NCBI GenBank assembly: GCA_029777335.1
Contig: JAKOSN010000046.1
Span: forward strand, 1-64,000
DNA length: 64,000 bases
Source: Planctomycetota bacterium
GTDB taxonomy: Bacteria; Planctomycetota; Planctomycetia; Gemmatales; Gemmataceae
Direction of reading: 5' to 3'
Below are positions 8,949 through 17,434 of this stretch, piece after piece. The notes below the pieces were generated by a model that did no database searches, had not been told where the DNA came from, and saw only the letters and a list, made by a program, of their open reading frames with translations. Every line of letters starts with the position of its first letter. The stretch's first letter is position 1. The translations under genes and the position numbers were made by a program.

Positions 8949-9002
8949 CACCGCCTGACCTTGCTTCTCCGGTGCCGACCGGAGAAAGGCAGCCAGGCGG
9001 TG
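8949..9002 (-). terminator. Hairpin terminator at the end of the cytochrome oxidase operon
   Basis: Two nested perfect inverted repeats: outer arms 8949-8957 and 8994-9002 (CACCGCCTG/CAGGCGGTG) and inner arms 8965-8973 and 8978-8986 around a GCCG loop. On the minus strand the hairpin follows the stop at 9027 and precedes folD, and is followed by a short TTTC. It is a strong stem with a poor U-tract. Confidence 0.6.
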
Positions 9003-9026
9003 CTTCGTGCCCTTGAACCGTGCGAG

Positions 9027-10553
9027 TTACCCCTGAGCTTCCAGCGCCGCGCGGGTGCGACGCAACAGGTCGGTATCTTTCATGCCACTGCCGCGCAGGT
9101 GGAAGAGGCTGCTTGCCAGGTAGCGGTTACGCCACGTCGGCGTCACATGGTAGGCATCTTCCAGGGCCGCCGAGCTGAACTTGTAATCATGCGAATCGTT
9201 GCCCTTGGCAAAGATCAGCCGCCGCGCCTCCTTCATGAGGGGGTCCAGGGCGCTGGGTTTGCGCTCCAGAAGGGTCAACGTCTTGCGCGCCGCGGTCAGC
9301 CGATCAGAACTCACGTCGCGGAAGATCTCGCCCAGCGCGGCGGTTCCCTCGGGCTTCAACTCCGCCTGTTCGATCCGGTCGATGGCCAGCTCGGCGAGTT
9401 TGCCGCTCTCCATGCGTTTGCGGAACATCGTCAGGAAAGCAGCCGCCTGGAGCATCATCAACTGGCGCGTTTGCTCGTCGCCGGAAGTGTCAAAGGCGTA
9501 GCGCAACGCGTTGGCGCTGGTGACACAATGGAGGCCGACGATGCCCGGCTGGCGCATCAACAGTTCACCCGCACCGAGGAAGAGCGCATCCCAGATCGAG
9601 GCGGGCGCGATCTCCTTGTTGAGCAGCGTGACGACCTCTTCCGATGCCTCGTCGGGAGTGGCCTTGCGCAGCACCGCGAGCAATTCCGTCGTGGCCGGAG
9701 CGCTGACCTTGCCCTGGGTCCACCCCTGGCGAATCTGGCGAGTCCGTTTCAGGTTCTCGCGGCCGATCACATCCTTCTCGTCCTCGCGTTTGGCAGGGTT
9801 GTCGCCCTCGTGTTCCAGCAGGGCATAGGCCATGGAGCGCAGGACCGGTTCGGCATGTCGCCAGCCGATGGTGTTCAGGGTCCGGGTGGCGTTGGCAACG
9901 TAGATCGCCTTGTGGCCGATATCGCGGAAGTCACGGGCGCCATAGCGCCAGAAGAGTTCGCAGATCTCGCTGGCGCCCGCCGTTCGCGCCAGGGCGGCCA
10001 CGGCCACATCGGCCCCTTCCTCGTCCCAGCTGTCCATGGCATCGACAAAGCGCTTGCGTGCCTGCGTCGCCGAGGGAAGTTTCGCCTCGTGGACCGGCGC
10101 CATGTGCCAATCGCCCTGGGTTTTGTTGGCCGCCTGCGAATTCTTGAAGTTGTCGAGCGCCCAGAACAGCGGCAACCAGCGGTCGTTGTCGGTCGCCGCC
10201 AGGCTGGCCAGATGGGCCGAATGGATGACCAGCACGGCATGGAACTTGAACCCCACCGGGCGCGGCTGGATCCCACGCACCCCGGCCAGGAGAACCGCAC
10301 CCAGCAGTTGCTGATAACTTGTCCCTGCTCGGACCTGGCGGGCCACGCTCTCAATCAATTTGTTGCGCGGCGTGTCTTCGATCAGGCGAACCAGAGGCTC
10401 CAGGTCGGCGCTCAATGGTACCAACCGGGGCGTCTCCTTGTCGGCGGCGTGCGCAGGGAATTGATCGAGAAAGGCCAGATCGATCAGGCCAGCGGCTGCA
10501 CCGGCCTGGGCCGTGTGCGTTAGAAAGTCTCGTCGCGTGACGGAGTGGGACAT
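9027..10553 (-). CDS. Tat-exported protein of unknown function, last gene of the cox operon
   Basis: A 508-residue protein with a twin-arginine signal (TRRDFLTHTAQAGAAAGLIDLA, here abbreviated: RRDF at 7-10 then a hydrophobic stretch, cleavage near AHA). The mature part is mostly alpha-helical and soluble, with no haem or metal motif that I can see. I do not recognise a named family; similar Tat proteins occur in planctomycetes. Its start lies 34 bases inside the 3' end of the preceding gene in another frame, which argues for coupled translation, and a terminator-like hairpin follows its stop. Position suggests a periplasmic role linked to respiration, but this is inference from context only. 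Confidence 0.75.
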   Translation of the reverse strand: MSHSVTRRDFLTHTAQAGAAAGLIDLAFLDQFPAHAADKETPRLVPLSADLEPLVRLIEDTPRNKLIESVARQVRAGTSYQQLLGAVLLAGVRGIQPRPVGFKFHAVLVIHSAHLASLAATDNDRWLPLFWALDNFKNSQAANKTQGDWHMAPVHEAKLPSATQARKRFVDAMDSWDEEGADVAVAALARTAGASEICELFWRYGARDFRDIGHKAIYVANATRTLNTIGWRHAEPVLRSMAYALLEHEGDNPAKREDEKDVIGRENLKRTRQIRQGWTQGKVSAPATTELLAVLRKATPDEASEEVVTLLNKEIAPASIWDALFLGAGELLMRQPGIVGLHCVTSANALRYAFDTSGDEQTRQLMMLQAAAFLTMFRKRMESGKLAELAIDRIEQAELKPEGTAALGEIFRDVSSDRLTAARKTLTLLERKPSALDPLMKEARRLIFAKGNDSHDYKFSSAALEDAYHVTPTWRNRYLASSLFHLRGSGMKDTDLLRRTRAALEAQG

Positions 10554-10858
10554 GACGGATCTCCTTGCTCGGCTGAAAGCTGAGGATCGTCAGGGAGAGG
10601 GCTCCACGTCGACCGCTGTTTGCGATGACGGTAAATCAGATACCCCACCGTGCCCAGCAGAAGATAGGGCATACCCACCATCATGTAGATGCTGGTGTTG
10701 TACGCGCGGGCCTCGGTGAAGGGATCATCGTAGACCTCCTCCATGTCGTTGGTGGTGTTGATCGCTTCCTTGCACATCGGACAGGCACGCGCTTGCGGCG
10801 CCATCGGATTCGCAAAGCACAGACCAACCAGACACACCAGGGAGATCAACCAGCGCAT
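10520..10858 (-). CDS. Small CPMCKEA-type membrane protein, cytochrome oxidase associated
   Basis: A 112-residue protein: signal-like N-terminus MRWLISLVCLVGLCFANP, then ACPMCKEAI with a CxxC pair, a short acidic loop, one transmembrane helix (YMMVGMPYLLLGTVGYLIY) and a basic cytoplasmic tail. Single-pass proteins carrying CPMCxEA occur near oxidase genes in planctomycetes; the CxxC could bind copper or haem or be redox-active, but this is not established. Start ATG 10858 is chosen because AAGGAGAGG lies seven bases upstream; the longer frame to 10900 lacks that signal. It overlaps the following Tat gene by 34 bases. Confidence 0.8.
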   Translation of the reverse strand: MRWLISLVCLVGLCFANPMAPQARACPMCKEAINTTNDMEEVYDDPFTEARAYNTSIYMMVGMPYLLLGTVGYLIYRHRKQRSTWSPLPDDPQLSAEQGDPSCPTPSRDETF

Positions 10859-10912
10859 TGAACACCTCTCCTTCGCTGTGCGAGGTGATAACTTTCCCAT
10901 TGTACCGAACCC

Positions 10913-11362
10913 TCAGGGAGCCGGATAGAGGCGATACAACATCCAGTACACGACCACCCCCGTGATCGACACATAAAGCCAGATGGGGAGACACCAGCGT
11001 GCCACTTGCACATGCCGCTGCAACTGTCCGCGCCAGCCCTGGTAGGCGGTGAAGAGCGCCAGCGGAGCGGTGACCGCCGCAAGGAAGATGTGCGACCACA
11101 GAATCGCCAGGTAAATCTTCCCCACCCACGAGGGGGCCGCCGGGGCACGCTCGGAAAAATAGGTGGGTTTTCCCTGTTGAATCACCACATGATAGTAGAG
11201 ATAGCAGCCGAGAAAGCACGCTGAGACAACGAGCGCACTCACCATACAGGTCTTGTGCAGCGGAATCCGCTTGCGGCGAATGGCGAAGTAGCCCGTAACG
11301 ATGAGGATGCCCGCCGCGCAATTGAGCGAGGCATTGAGCATCGGAAAGTCAATTGCTCCCAT
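10913..11362 (-). CDS. DUF420 family membrane protein
   Basis: A 149-residue, four-helix membrane protein of the DUF420 (CtaM/YozB) family, which in Bacillus and Staphylococcus is needed for maturation of haem-copper oxidase. Hallmarks: DFPMLNASLNCAAGILIVTG, then RIPLHKTCMVSALVVSACFL and YHVVIQQGKP, with conserved His residues near membrane boundaries (HK in helix 2, H in SHIFLAAVTAPLAL). The ATG shares its A with the stop of SCO1 (TGATG), so the two are translationally coupled. The in-frame TTG at 11365 is less likely as a start. Probably helps assemble the haem a3-CuB centre of the oxidase encoded upstream. Confidence 0.88.
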   Translation of the reverse strand: MGAIDFPMLNASLNCAAGILIVTGYFAIRRKRIPLHKTCMVSALVVSACFLGCYLYYHVVIQQGKPTYFSERAPAAPSWVGKIYLAILWSHIFLAAVTAPLALFTAYQGWRGQLQRHVQVARWCLPIWLYVSITGVVVYWMLYRLYPAP

Positions 11363-12012
11363 CAAGCTGGCTCTTTCGTCAGGGCGAGAAGTTGCTGGCG
11401 CAATTGCTTCAGTTGTTCCTCAAAGCGCTGCTGCGCGGCAGGGTCAGCGACATCATCAGCCACGCCCTGGTAGTATCCCCGAATGTGCCCGTGGCGATCC
11501 ACCACGACCAGGCGCGAGCTGTGTGACACCTCTCTCCCCGGCTTGCGGTCCTCCCCCCGATTCACCGACACCGCGACATGGAAGCCTTCCAGGAGCAAGC
11601 GGTGAATGTCTTCCTCTGGCCCGGTGAGGAAGAGCCAGCGTTGCGGATCGGCACCAAAGGCACTCGCGTATTCCTGCAATTCCCTGGCGCGATCATGTTC
11701 GGGATCGACGGTAAAGGTGACAAGACGTACCTCGGGAAGATCGGCGAGATCTCGCTGCAACCGAGCCATGGTGGCGGTCACCTGGGGACAAGGCCCTGTG
11801 CAGCGGGTAAAGACAAAGCTCGCTACCCAGACTTTCCCGTGCAAGGTCTGCTCGGTAATTGTTTCGCCGTTGCGCTCCGTCAGACGAAAGCTCCCCACAG
11901 GGCCAAGATCGTCGTGATTGTCCTGCGGAGGATGGGAACTGCACGAAAGCCCACTCACGATTCCCAGTCCCAGCAGCAGCAGGAGAGCATATCGCGCCAT
12001 GGGGCAGCACAT
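11362..12012 (-). CDS. SCO1/SenC copper chaperone for cytochrome c oxidase
   Basis: A membrane-anchored thioredoxin-fold protein, 216 residues, that delivers copper to the CuA site of subunit II. The copper ligands are present: CTGPC with Cys71 and Cys75, and His164 in EVSHSSRLVVVD. FVFTRC and VTFTVDPEHD match the family core. The N-terminus is hydrophobic and ends in GLSC (Cys24), so it is probably a lipoprotein. ATG 12012 has GGAG eight bases upstream; ATG 12000 lacks one. It lies between subunit IV and the DUF420 gene in the cox operon and overlaps the latter by one base. Confidence 0.93.
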   Translation of the reverse strand: MCCPMARYALLLLLGLGIVSGLSCSSHPPQDNHDDLGPVGSFRLTERNGETITEQTLHGKVWVASFVFTRCTGPCPQVTATMARLQRDLADLPEVRLVTFTVDPEHDRARELQEYASAFGADPQRWLFLTGPEEDIHRLLLEGFHVAVSVNRGEDRKPGREVSHSSRLVVVDRHGHIRGYYQGVADDVADPAAQQRFEEQLKQLRQQLLALTKEPA

Positions 12013-12042
12013 GAAATCATCTCCGGTGCCAGGATTCGCCCC

Positions 12043-12083
12043 AGATCAGGAGAGACAGAGAAAATGCTCCGCTCTCCTGATCT
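12043..12083 (-). other. Perfect 12-bp inverted repeat between subunit IV and SCO1 genes
   Basis: AGATCAGGAGAG (12043-12054) and its exact complement CTCTCCTGATCT (12072-12083) flank a 17-base loop, with C/G runs extending the stem on either side. Transcribed from the minus strand it forms a stable intercistronic hairpin with no U-tract, so it could modulate expression or message stability within the cox operon rather than terminate it. Confidence 0.5.
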
Positions 12084-12105
12084 CGGGGAAGGAGCAGGAA
12101 CCCCA

Positions 12106-12444
12106 TTACTGCCAGGGGTGGTAGTCGGTGGGCAGTGGATGGAACCAGGCTTCCAGAATGTCCGGGAAGAGAACCATCATCATCATGGTGCCGAGAATGA
12201 AGGCGGGGATGATGAGATAGTACAGCTTGCTCCAGTCCCACTTCAAATGCATGAAGATGTAGCCGACCAGGCATGCCTTGACCACCCCCACGCTCATGAT
12301 CAGCCCAGCGCTCAGGTGGTTGGTGATGATTTCGTGGCGAGCGGCAAAGTTGAACACGAACGACAGCGCCGTGAAAACCCCCAGGGCCACGAAGACCATC
12401 ATGTACGACTTGTGCACATTGCCATTATCATGCGAATCCGCCAT
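12106..12444 (-). CDS. Cytochrome c oxidase subunit IV (prokaryotic type)
   Basis: A 112-residue protein with three transmembrane helices: MMVFVALGVFTALSFVFNFA, SAGLIMSVGVVKACLVGYIFMH and LYYLIIPAFILGTMMMMVLF. The central VVKACLVGYIFMHLKW matches the CyoD/CtaF-type subunit IV consensus (VxKAxLVxxxFMHLK). It is an accessory, non-catalytic subunit that stabilises the oxidase. ATG 12444 has AGGAG upstream. It follows subunit III by 36 bases in the same operon. Confidence 0.92.
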   Translation of the reverse strand: MADSHDNGNVHKSYMMVFVALGVFTALSFVFNFAARHEIITNHLSAGLIMSVGVVKACLVGYIFMHLKWDWSKLYYLIIPAFILGTMMMMVLFPDILEAWFHPLPTDYHPWQ

Positions 12445-12480
12445 GGCGGTTCAACTCCTATCAGACAGGGTCCAGTCTAC

Positions 12481-13461
12481 TTACACCAGGTAGAGTAGCG
12501 GGAAGAGGAAGATCCACACAATATCGACAAAGTGCCAGTACAGGCCGATCAGTTCAATCGCTCCTTCATCCTGCCGACCGAGTTTGCCCACCAATCCCTT
12601 GATCAGGAAGATGGCGAAGACCACCAGCCCGCCAAAGACGTGCAGGGCGTGGAACCCAGTCATGGCGAAGTAGCAGGACGCCCACATGTTGCCGTAGGGG
12701 ATGGTCGGAGCCAGGTGCAGATGCTCGCCCTTTTTCTCGGCTTCTTCCAGGATCTCATTGACCCGTTTGCCCACCTCGGGCGGGCTGAGCGGTCGTTGAT
12801 ACGTGGACGACTTGACATCCTGGCCATCCTTCTTGACCATCCGCTCCACTGTGGACGCATCCATGTCCTTGCGCAGTTTCTCGCACAGGGCGAGCGTGTC
12901 CGCCGACACCCCGGCGGGCTTTTCCTTGATGATCTCGTCCAGGTCCGTGCGGACATTCGCCGTGTACAACTCAGCCACCCCGTGATACTGCCGTTCGCGT
13001 TCGGGAGGCATCCCGGGCAAACTCTCGCCGATTCTCCCTGGGAGAATCTGGTGCTGCCACTTGGAGTTGTACTCGTAGGCCTTGACCACCAGGAACAGCA
13101 ACCCCAGCGCCAGCGTGATGCCGATGAAGCGCGTCGCCTTCTTGGCGTCGCCCTTGCTCAGCCAGTAGTGCGCGAGCACCACGGTCAACGACGAGCAGAT
13201 GAGCACAAAGGTGTTCCCCGCCCCGATGGCCTCGATCAGATGCACCTCGTGGGGGGTAGGCCACTTGGCAATCACCTCCATCGTGCCGTCTGGCTTGGTC
13301 ACCCGCAACGACGGGGTGCCGTTGCGCAGCAACAAATAGACGCCGATGAGCGCCGTGAAGAACATGATCTCCGTGACCAGGAAGAGCCACATGGCCAGCT
13401 TCCCGTGCGGCAGAGGCAGCCCCATCGAGGGCTGGGTTTCATCATGATGAGCTTGTGTCAT
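12481..13461 (-). CDS. Cytochrome c oxidase subunit III with a hydrophilic insertion
   Basis: Non-redox core subunit of the aa3-type oxidase, inner membrane. Helices begin at [20 protein letters not shown] (about 21-40); family residues include [37 protein letters not shown] (266-278, the conserved TGFHxxHV) and [18 protein letters not shown] at the C-terminus. Between YEYNSKW and TGFHALHV there is a charged, helical, soluble insertion of roughly 115 residues (about 137-252) where ordinary subunits have a short loop, making the protein 326 residues. The insertion probably faces one side of the membrane as an extra domain. It is followed by subunit IV and preceded by ctaB. Confidence 0.93.
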   Translation of the reverse strand: MTQAHHDETQPSMGLPLPHGKLAMWLFLVTEIMFFTALIGVYLLLRNGTPSLRVTKPDGTMEVIAKWPTPHEVHLIEAIGAGNTFVLICSSLTVVLAHYWLSKGDAKKATRFIGITLALGLLFLVVKAYEYNSKWQHQILPGRIGESLPGMPPERERQYHGVAELYTANVRTDLDEIIKEKPAGVSADTLALCEKLRKDMDASTVERMVKKDGQDVKSSTYQRPLSPPEVGKRVNEILEEAEKKGEHLHLAPTIPYGNMWASCYFAMTGFHALHVFGGLVVFAIFLIKGLVGKLGRQDEGAIELIGLYWHFVDIVWIFLFPLLYLV

Positions 13462-13490
13462 GGCCAGATTCTGGGGTCAGAGGTCAGGGA

Positions 13491-14399
13491 TCAGGGACGG
13501 AACAGGCCGTCCACAAGCAACAGGGCGAACAGACCAGGCAGATAGATCAGCGAGGCACGCAACACGCGCCGCGCCTGTTGATCCGAAGGGCGACGAGCAA
13601 AGCCAAGCGTTCGGGCCAGGAAACCCAGCCCCAGCAAAAGCGCACCGACGAGGTAAATCGGTCCCATGCCATATCTCAGAGGCACCAGACTGATCACCAG
13701 AAGGAGCAAGGCAAAGCCAACCATGTGCCGCGCGGTGCGCCTTCCCGTTTGATCGTCCACGGGAATCATCTGCAAGCCAGCCTGGGCGTAATCGGCGCGG
13801 TAGATCCAGGCAATCGCCATGAAGTGCGGCACTTGCCAGAGAAAGAGGATCGCAAAAAGCGTCCACACCTCCAGCCCATGCAACCCGCGCACCGCCGACC
13901 ACCCGATCACCGGGGGCAAGGCGCCTGGAACAGCGCCAATCAGGGTGTTGTAGACGGTGCGCCGTTTCAAGGGCGTGTACAGCCCCACGTAGCTCAGGAA
14001 GGTAACCGCTGCCACCAGAGGAGTCCCTGGCTGCCTGAGGGTCAGAGCCAGATAGCCCACCCCAATCACTCCCAGGGCCAGGCCAAAGAGGATTACCTCC
14101 AGCGGTTGCAACCGTCCCGCCGGCAGAGGGCGATTCTCGGTGCGTTGCATGCGCGCGTCGCTCTCGCGCTCCAACCACTGATTGAGGGCGCTCGCGCCAC
14201 TGGCTACCAGAGCGGTTCCCAGCACCGTGTTCACCAGGAGGAGCGGATCCACGGCCCCCCCCCCGGCCAGCAGGGTGCCCACGGCCACGGTAAAGAGGAC
14301 CAGGAGGGCGATACGCGGCTTGGTCAGCGCCAGATAATCAGCGAGCCGACTGGGAGCCAGGGCAGTCTCTTGCGGATAGGCGAGCACGGTGGCTTTCAT
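13491..14399 (-). CDS. ctaB: Protoheme IX farnesyltransferase (heme O synthase)
   Basis: Integral membrane UbiA-family prenyltransferase, 302 residues, adding a farnesyl group to haem b to give haem O, the precursor of haem A. The first Asp-rich motif is NQWLERESDARMQRTENRP (73-91), with the second motif region around DYAQAGLQMIPVDD. KPRIALLVLFT and VPHFMAIAWIYRADY also match CtaB/CyoE. The open frame runs 90 codons further upstream through ctaA, but ATG 14399 has a perfect AGGAGG seven bases before it and overlaps the ctaA stop as ATGA, so that start is strongly favoured. Works directly with the CtaA enzyme encoded just upstream. Confidence 0.95.
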   Translation of the reverse strand: MKATVLAYPQETALAPSRLADYLALTKPRIALLVLFTVAVGTLLAGGGAVDPLLLVNTVLGTALVASGASALNQWLERESDARMQRTENRPLPAGRLQPLEVILFGLALGVIGVGYLALTLRQPGTPLVAAVTFLSYVGLYTPLKRRTVYNTLIGAVPGALPPVIGWSAVRGLHGLEVWTLFAILFLWQVPHFMAIAWIYRADYAQAGLQMIPVDDQTGRRTARHMVGFALLLLVISLVPLRYGMGPIYLVGALLLGLGFLARTLGFARRPSDQQARRVLRASLIYLPGLFALLLVDGLFRP

Positions 14400-15448
14400 G
14401 CTGCTGCCTCCTGATGCGGAGTCAACTGGGGTCGCAAGGATTGTTCCACCTGGACATTCCGCCACAGATAGAGCAGCACCGCCACGCTCAGCGAAAAGAG
14501 CAACGCTCCCACGGGGAGATGGATCGAGCGAATGAAGTCGGGATGTCGCACCACCCCCCGATAAAACAGCTCGAAGAGGCTGTCCGTCTTTGGTGCTATG
14601 GTCGACGGTTGGAGCAGAGGCTGCAACTGCGACCACAGAGCCGTCCCCGATTGAAACTTCGTCAACCACGCCTCAACTCCCAGGAACAGTTGCAGTGCCA
14701 GGATGCCCCACAGCCAGCGAACCACATTCCGTAACGGCCCCCCTGCTCCCTTGAGCATCGCAAGGCGCACGGAAAAGCCGACCAGAACCGCCGTCACCAG
14801 AAACGCCGTCAGCAGATGCAGCCGGGGACCAAACCAGTAATTGGTGTGCCGGGTGATGGCACCAAGCACGATCTGCACATAGATCAGTCCCACCAAGCAG
14901 ATGGCTCCGCGGTACAGAGCGTTCAACTCGCTCGGCTGGGCAGCCAGCGTCGCAGGTCTGGCCCAGGAACGCGAGGTGAACAGTGCCACCGCCACCAGGA
15001 GCGCCACCACCAGTTGCGCGAAACACCCGTGAATCAGGGCCAGCGGTTCGCCAATATTTGGCCCCAACCAGGTTTGGAGCTGGACCCGGAGGGCACCCAG
15101 CATCCCCTGGACACACACAGCCAGCAAACACAATCCAGCCAGGATACGCACCCAGCGGCGCGGCTCCACACACCAGGTACTCACTGCCAGGGCGAGGATA
15201 AACACTCCCACCACCCAGCCGACCGTGCGATGCGAATGCTCGACCAGAAACCCCAACCCACGTTCCTTGAGCGACACCGTGAAGATGTGCCAGGGAGTGC
15301 GCAACCCCTGAGGATCGACCATCCCTACACCCTTGGTCGTCACCTCCGCTCCGAGAATCAACAACGGGAAGGTGACCACCACGGTGCACACCGCCAGGGC
15401 GTGCAACCAACGGGGAGAAACAGGAGTGGGAAGGGCCGGGTCGCTCAT
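14396..15448 (-). CDS. ctaA: Heme A synthase (COX15/CtaA family)
   Basis: Inner-membrane enzyme of 350 residues oxidising the C8 methyl of haem O to a formyl group, giving haem A. About eight transmembrane helices. Conserved haem ligands: VEHSHRTVGWVVG (His71, His73), LALIHGCFAQLVVALL, TRHTNYWFGPRLHLLTAF and the last His pair region FIRSIHLPVGALLF. The family substrate segment GAEVTTKGVGMVDPQG near the N-terminus is present. Coupled to ctaB by a four-base overlap. The catalytic Glu70 next to His71 is conserved. Located between subunit I and ctaB, it is clearly part of the oxidase biogenesis operon. Confidence 0.93.
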   Translation of the reverse strand: MSDPALPTPVSPRWLHALAVCTVVVTFPLLILGAEVTTKGVGMVDPQGLRTPWHIFTVSLKERGLGFLVEHSHRTVGWVVGVFILALAVSTWCVEPRRWVRILAGLCLLAVCVQGMLGALRVQLQTWLGPNIGEPLALIHGCFAQLVVALLVAVALFTSRSWARPATLAAQPSELNALYRGAICLVGLIYVQIVLGAITRHTNYWFGPRLHLLTAFLVTAVLVGFSVRLAMLKGAGGPLRNVVRWLWGILALQLFLGVEAWLTKFQSGTALWSQLQPLLQPSTIAPKTDSLFELFYRGVVRHPDFIRSIHLPVGALLFSLSVAVLLYLWRNVQVEQSLRPQLTPHQEAAA

Positions 15449-15505
15449 TCACAGTCCGTGGAGGGTCAATTCGCGTGTGCTGCCTGGGGCGAGTGACAAC
15501 CGAGG

Positions 15506-15550
15506 GCGAAGGGGAAGAAGGCGGACCGCGCCGCGTTCTTCTCCCTTCGC
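15506..15550 (-). other. Hairpin in the subunit I-ctaA gap
   Basis: GCGAAGGG (15506-15513) and CCCTTCGC (15543-15550) are perfect complements and the stem continues with AAGAA/TTCTT. It lies in the 112-base gap after the coxI stop on the minus strand and lacks a U-tract. It could act as a partial terminator or processing site setting a lower level for the assembly genes than for the catalytic subunits. Confidence 0.5.
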
Positions 15551-15560
15551 CAGAAGCCCC

Positions 15561-17354
15561 TTAGTGGGCGTGGACCGGAGTCCCACGTCCAACCGTCGAG
15601 GGATCAAACTGCGGCAGGTAGTCCTCGTTGTGATCGGGATGGCCGTATTCGTACGGGCCACGGTAGACCACCGGTTCCGTCTCGAAGTTGCCGTGCGGCG
15701 GCGGCGAGGGCGCGCTCCACTCCAGCGAGTTGGAGTGCCACGGATTGCGGTCTGCCTTCTTCCCCCAAACCAGGCTCAGGAAGAAGTTGACAACGAAGAT
15801 GAGTTGCGTGAGGCCAAGCAGAATGGCACACACCGTCATGAAGACATTCAATCCCTGTAGCGGTTCCAGGAACTTGTACAACGTCGGATCGGCATAACGG
15901 CGCGGATGGCCACCGATCCCGATGATGTGCATCGGGAAGAACGTGCAGTTGGCGAAGACAAAGGTCAGGACGAAGTGGATCTTCCCGAGCCGCTCGCTCA
16001 TCAACCGGCCAAACATCTTGGGGAACCAGAAATAGATGGCCGCGAAGATCCCGAAGATGCTCGACATGAAGAGCACGTAGTGAATGTGGGCCACGATGAA
16101 GTAGGTATCGTGGAAATAGACATCCACCGGGGTGGCCGCCATGAAAATACCGCTCAGCCCACCAATCACGAACATCGACACAAACGCCAGGGCGTTCAGC
16201 ATGGCGGTGGTGTACTGAATATTTGCGCCCCAGGTGGTACCCAGCCAGTTAAACGTCTTCACCGCCGACGGCAAGGCAATCATGATGGTGGCGAGCATGA
16301 AGCCGGTGCCCAGACGCGGATCCATACCGCTCTGGAACATGTGGTGGCCCCACACAATAAAGCCCAGCCCCGCGATGCCAACCATCGAATACACCATCGG
16401 CTTGTAGCCGAAGAGCGGCTTGCGGCAGAAGGTGGCGATGATGTCAGACACCATCCCCATCGCCGGCAGAATCATGATGTAGACGGCAGGGTGCGAATAG
16501 AACCAGAACAGATGCTGCCACAACAGCGGCTGCCCACCGCCAGGTCCGGTGTGCCAGTTGCCAAAGGGAGCGCCGCCCGGCGGCAGAAAGAAGGTGGTGT
16601 TGATCGTTTTGTCCAGCAGTTGCAGGATCAACGCCACGGTGAGAACTGGCAAGGCCATCGCCTGAAGGATGGCGGTGATGAACATCGCCCAGACCGAAAG
16701 CGGCATGCGGTTCAGTGTCATCCCCGTGGCGCGCAGGTTGATAATGGTTGTGATGTAGTTCACCGATCCCATCATGGACGAGATGCCCACGAAGAGGAGC
16801 GACGTCAACCAGAGCACCTGTCCCATTCCCGAGTTGGGAGCGGCCAGGTTGATACTTGCCAGCAAGGGGTACGAGGTCCACCCCGCGCCGGCGGCCCCAC
16901 CATCGACAAAGAAACTCGCCAGCAAGATGATGAAGGCGGGCCACATGAACCAGTACGAAAGCATGTTCAGCTTGGGGAACGCCATGTCGCGTGCCCCAAT
17001 CATCAGCGGAATGAGGAAGTTGCCAAACGCCCCCGTTAACCAGGGAATGATGACGAAGAAGATCATCACTGTGGCATGCATGCTAAAGAGCATGGTGTAA
17101 AACTCGGGAGCCATCTTGTGGCCCCAGCTATGCGGAAAGAGGTTGCTCAGGACAGGGATGTCCTTGTTCGGCCAGGCCAGCTGAATGCGCACGCCCAGCG
17201 CCAGCGCCCCGCCCAGGAAGAGAAAGATCAGCCCCGAGAACAGGAACTGAATGCCGATGATCTTGTGATCTTCGGAGAAGATGTATTTGCGGATGAAGCC
17301 CAGTTCGGTGTGCCCGTGATGAGCACCGACATCTTGGGTATGGCTGTCACTCAT
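15561..17354 (-). CDS. ctaD: Cytochrome c oxidase subunit I, aa3 type (A2 subfamily)
   Basis: Catalytic subunit, 597 residues, 12 core transmembrane helices, reducing O2 to water and pumping protons. Ligands are intact: His93 in LFSMHATVM (haem a), His288 with cross-linked Tyr292 in SHPAVYIM (CuB), His337-His338 in VWGHHMF (CuB) and HDTYFIVAHIHYV (haem a3 and a). K-channel Lys318 is in FGYKPMVY. The D-channel entrance Asp123 is present, but helix VI reads YSHPAVY instead of GHPEVY, so the usual Glu is replaced by the Tyr-Ser pair that defines A2 oxidases. ATG 17354 (AGAGGA eight bases upstream) is preferred to GTG 17360. Confidence 0.97.
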   Translation of the reverse strand: MSDSHTQDVGAHHGHTELGFIRKYIFSEDHKIIGIQFLFSGLIFLFLGGALALGVRIQLAWPNKDIPVLSNLFPHSWGHKMAPEFYTMLFSMHATVMIFFVIIPWLTGAFGNFLIPLMIGARDMAFPKLNMLSYWFMWPAFIILLASFFVDGGAAGAGWTSYPLLASINLAAPNSGMGQVLWLTSLLFVGISSMMGSVNYITTIINLRATGMTLNRMPLSVWAMFITAILQAMALPVLTVALILQLLDKTINTTFFLPPGGAPFGNWHTGPGGGQPLLWQHLFWFYSHPAVYIMILPAMGMVSDIIATFCRKPLFGYKPMVYSMVGIAGLGFIVWGHHMFQSGMDPRLGTGFMLATIMIALPSAVKTFNWLGTTWGANIQYTTAMLNALAFVSMFVIGGLSGIFMAATPVDVYFHDTYFIVAHIHYVLFMSSIFGIFAAIYFWFPKMFGRLMSERLGKIHFVLTFVFANCTFFPMHIIGIGGHPRRYADPTLYKFLEPLQGLNVFMTVCAILLGLTQLIFVVNFFLSLVWGKKADRNPWHSNSLEWSAPSPPPHGNFETEPVVYRGPYEYGHPDHNEDYLPQFDPSTVGRGTPVHAH

Positions 17355-17434
17355 GCACACGGTCCTCTTCTACGGGCGACTCCCGGTTGGCGCCCTCGCC
17401 AACGAAGTCCCAAACGCCCATGCTTGTCAGGGGA

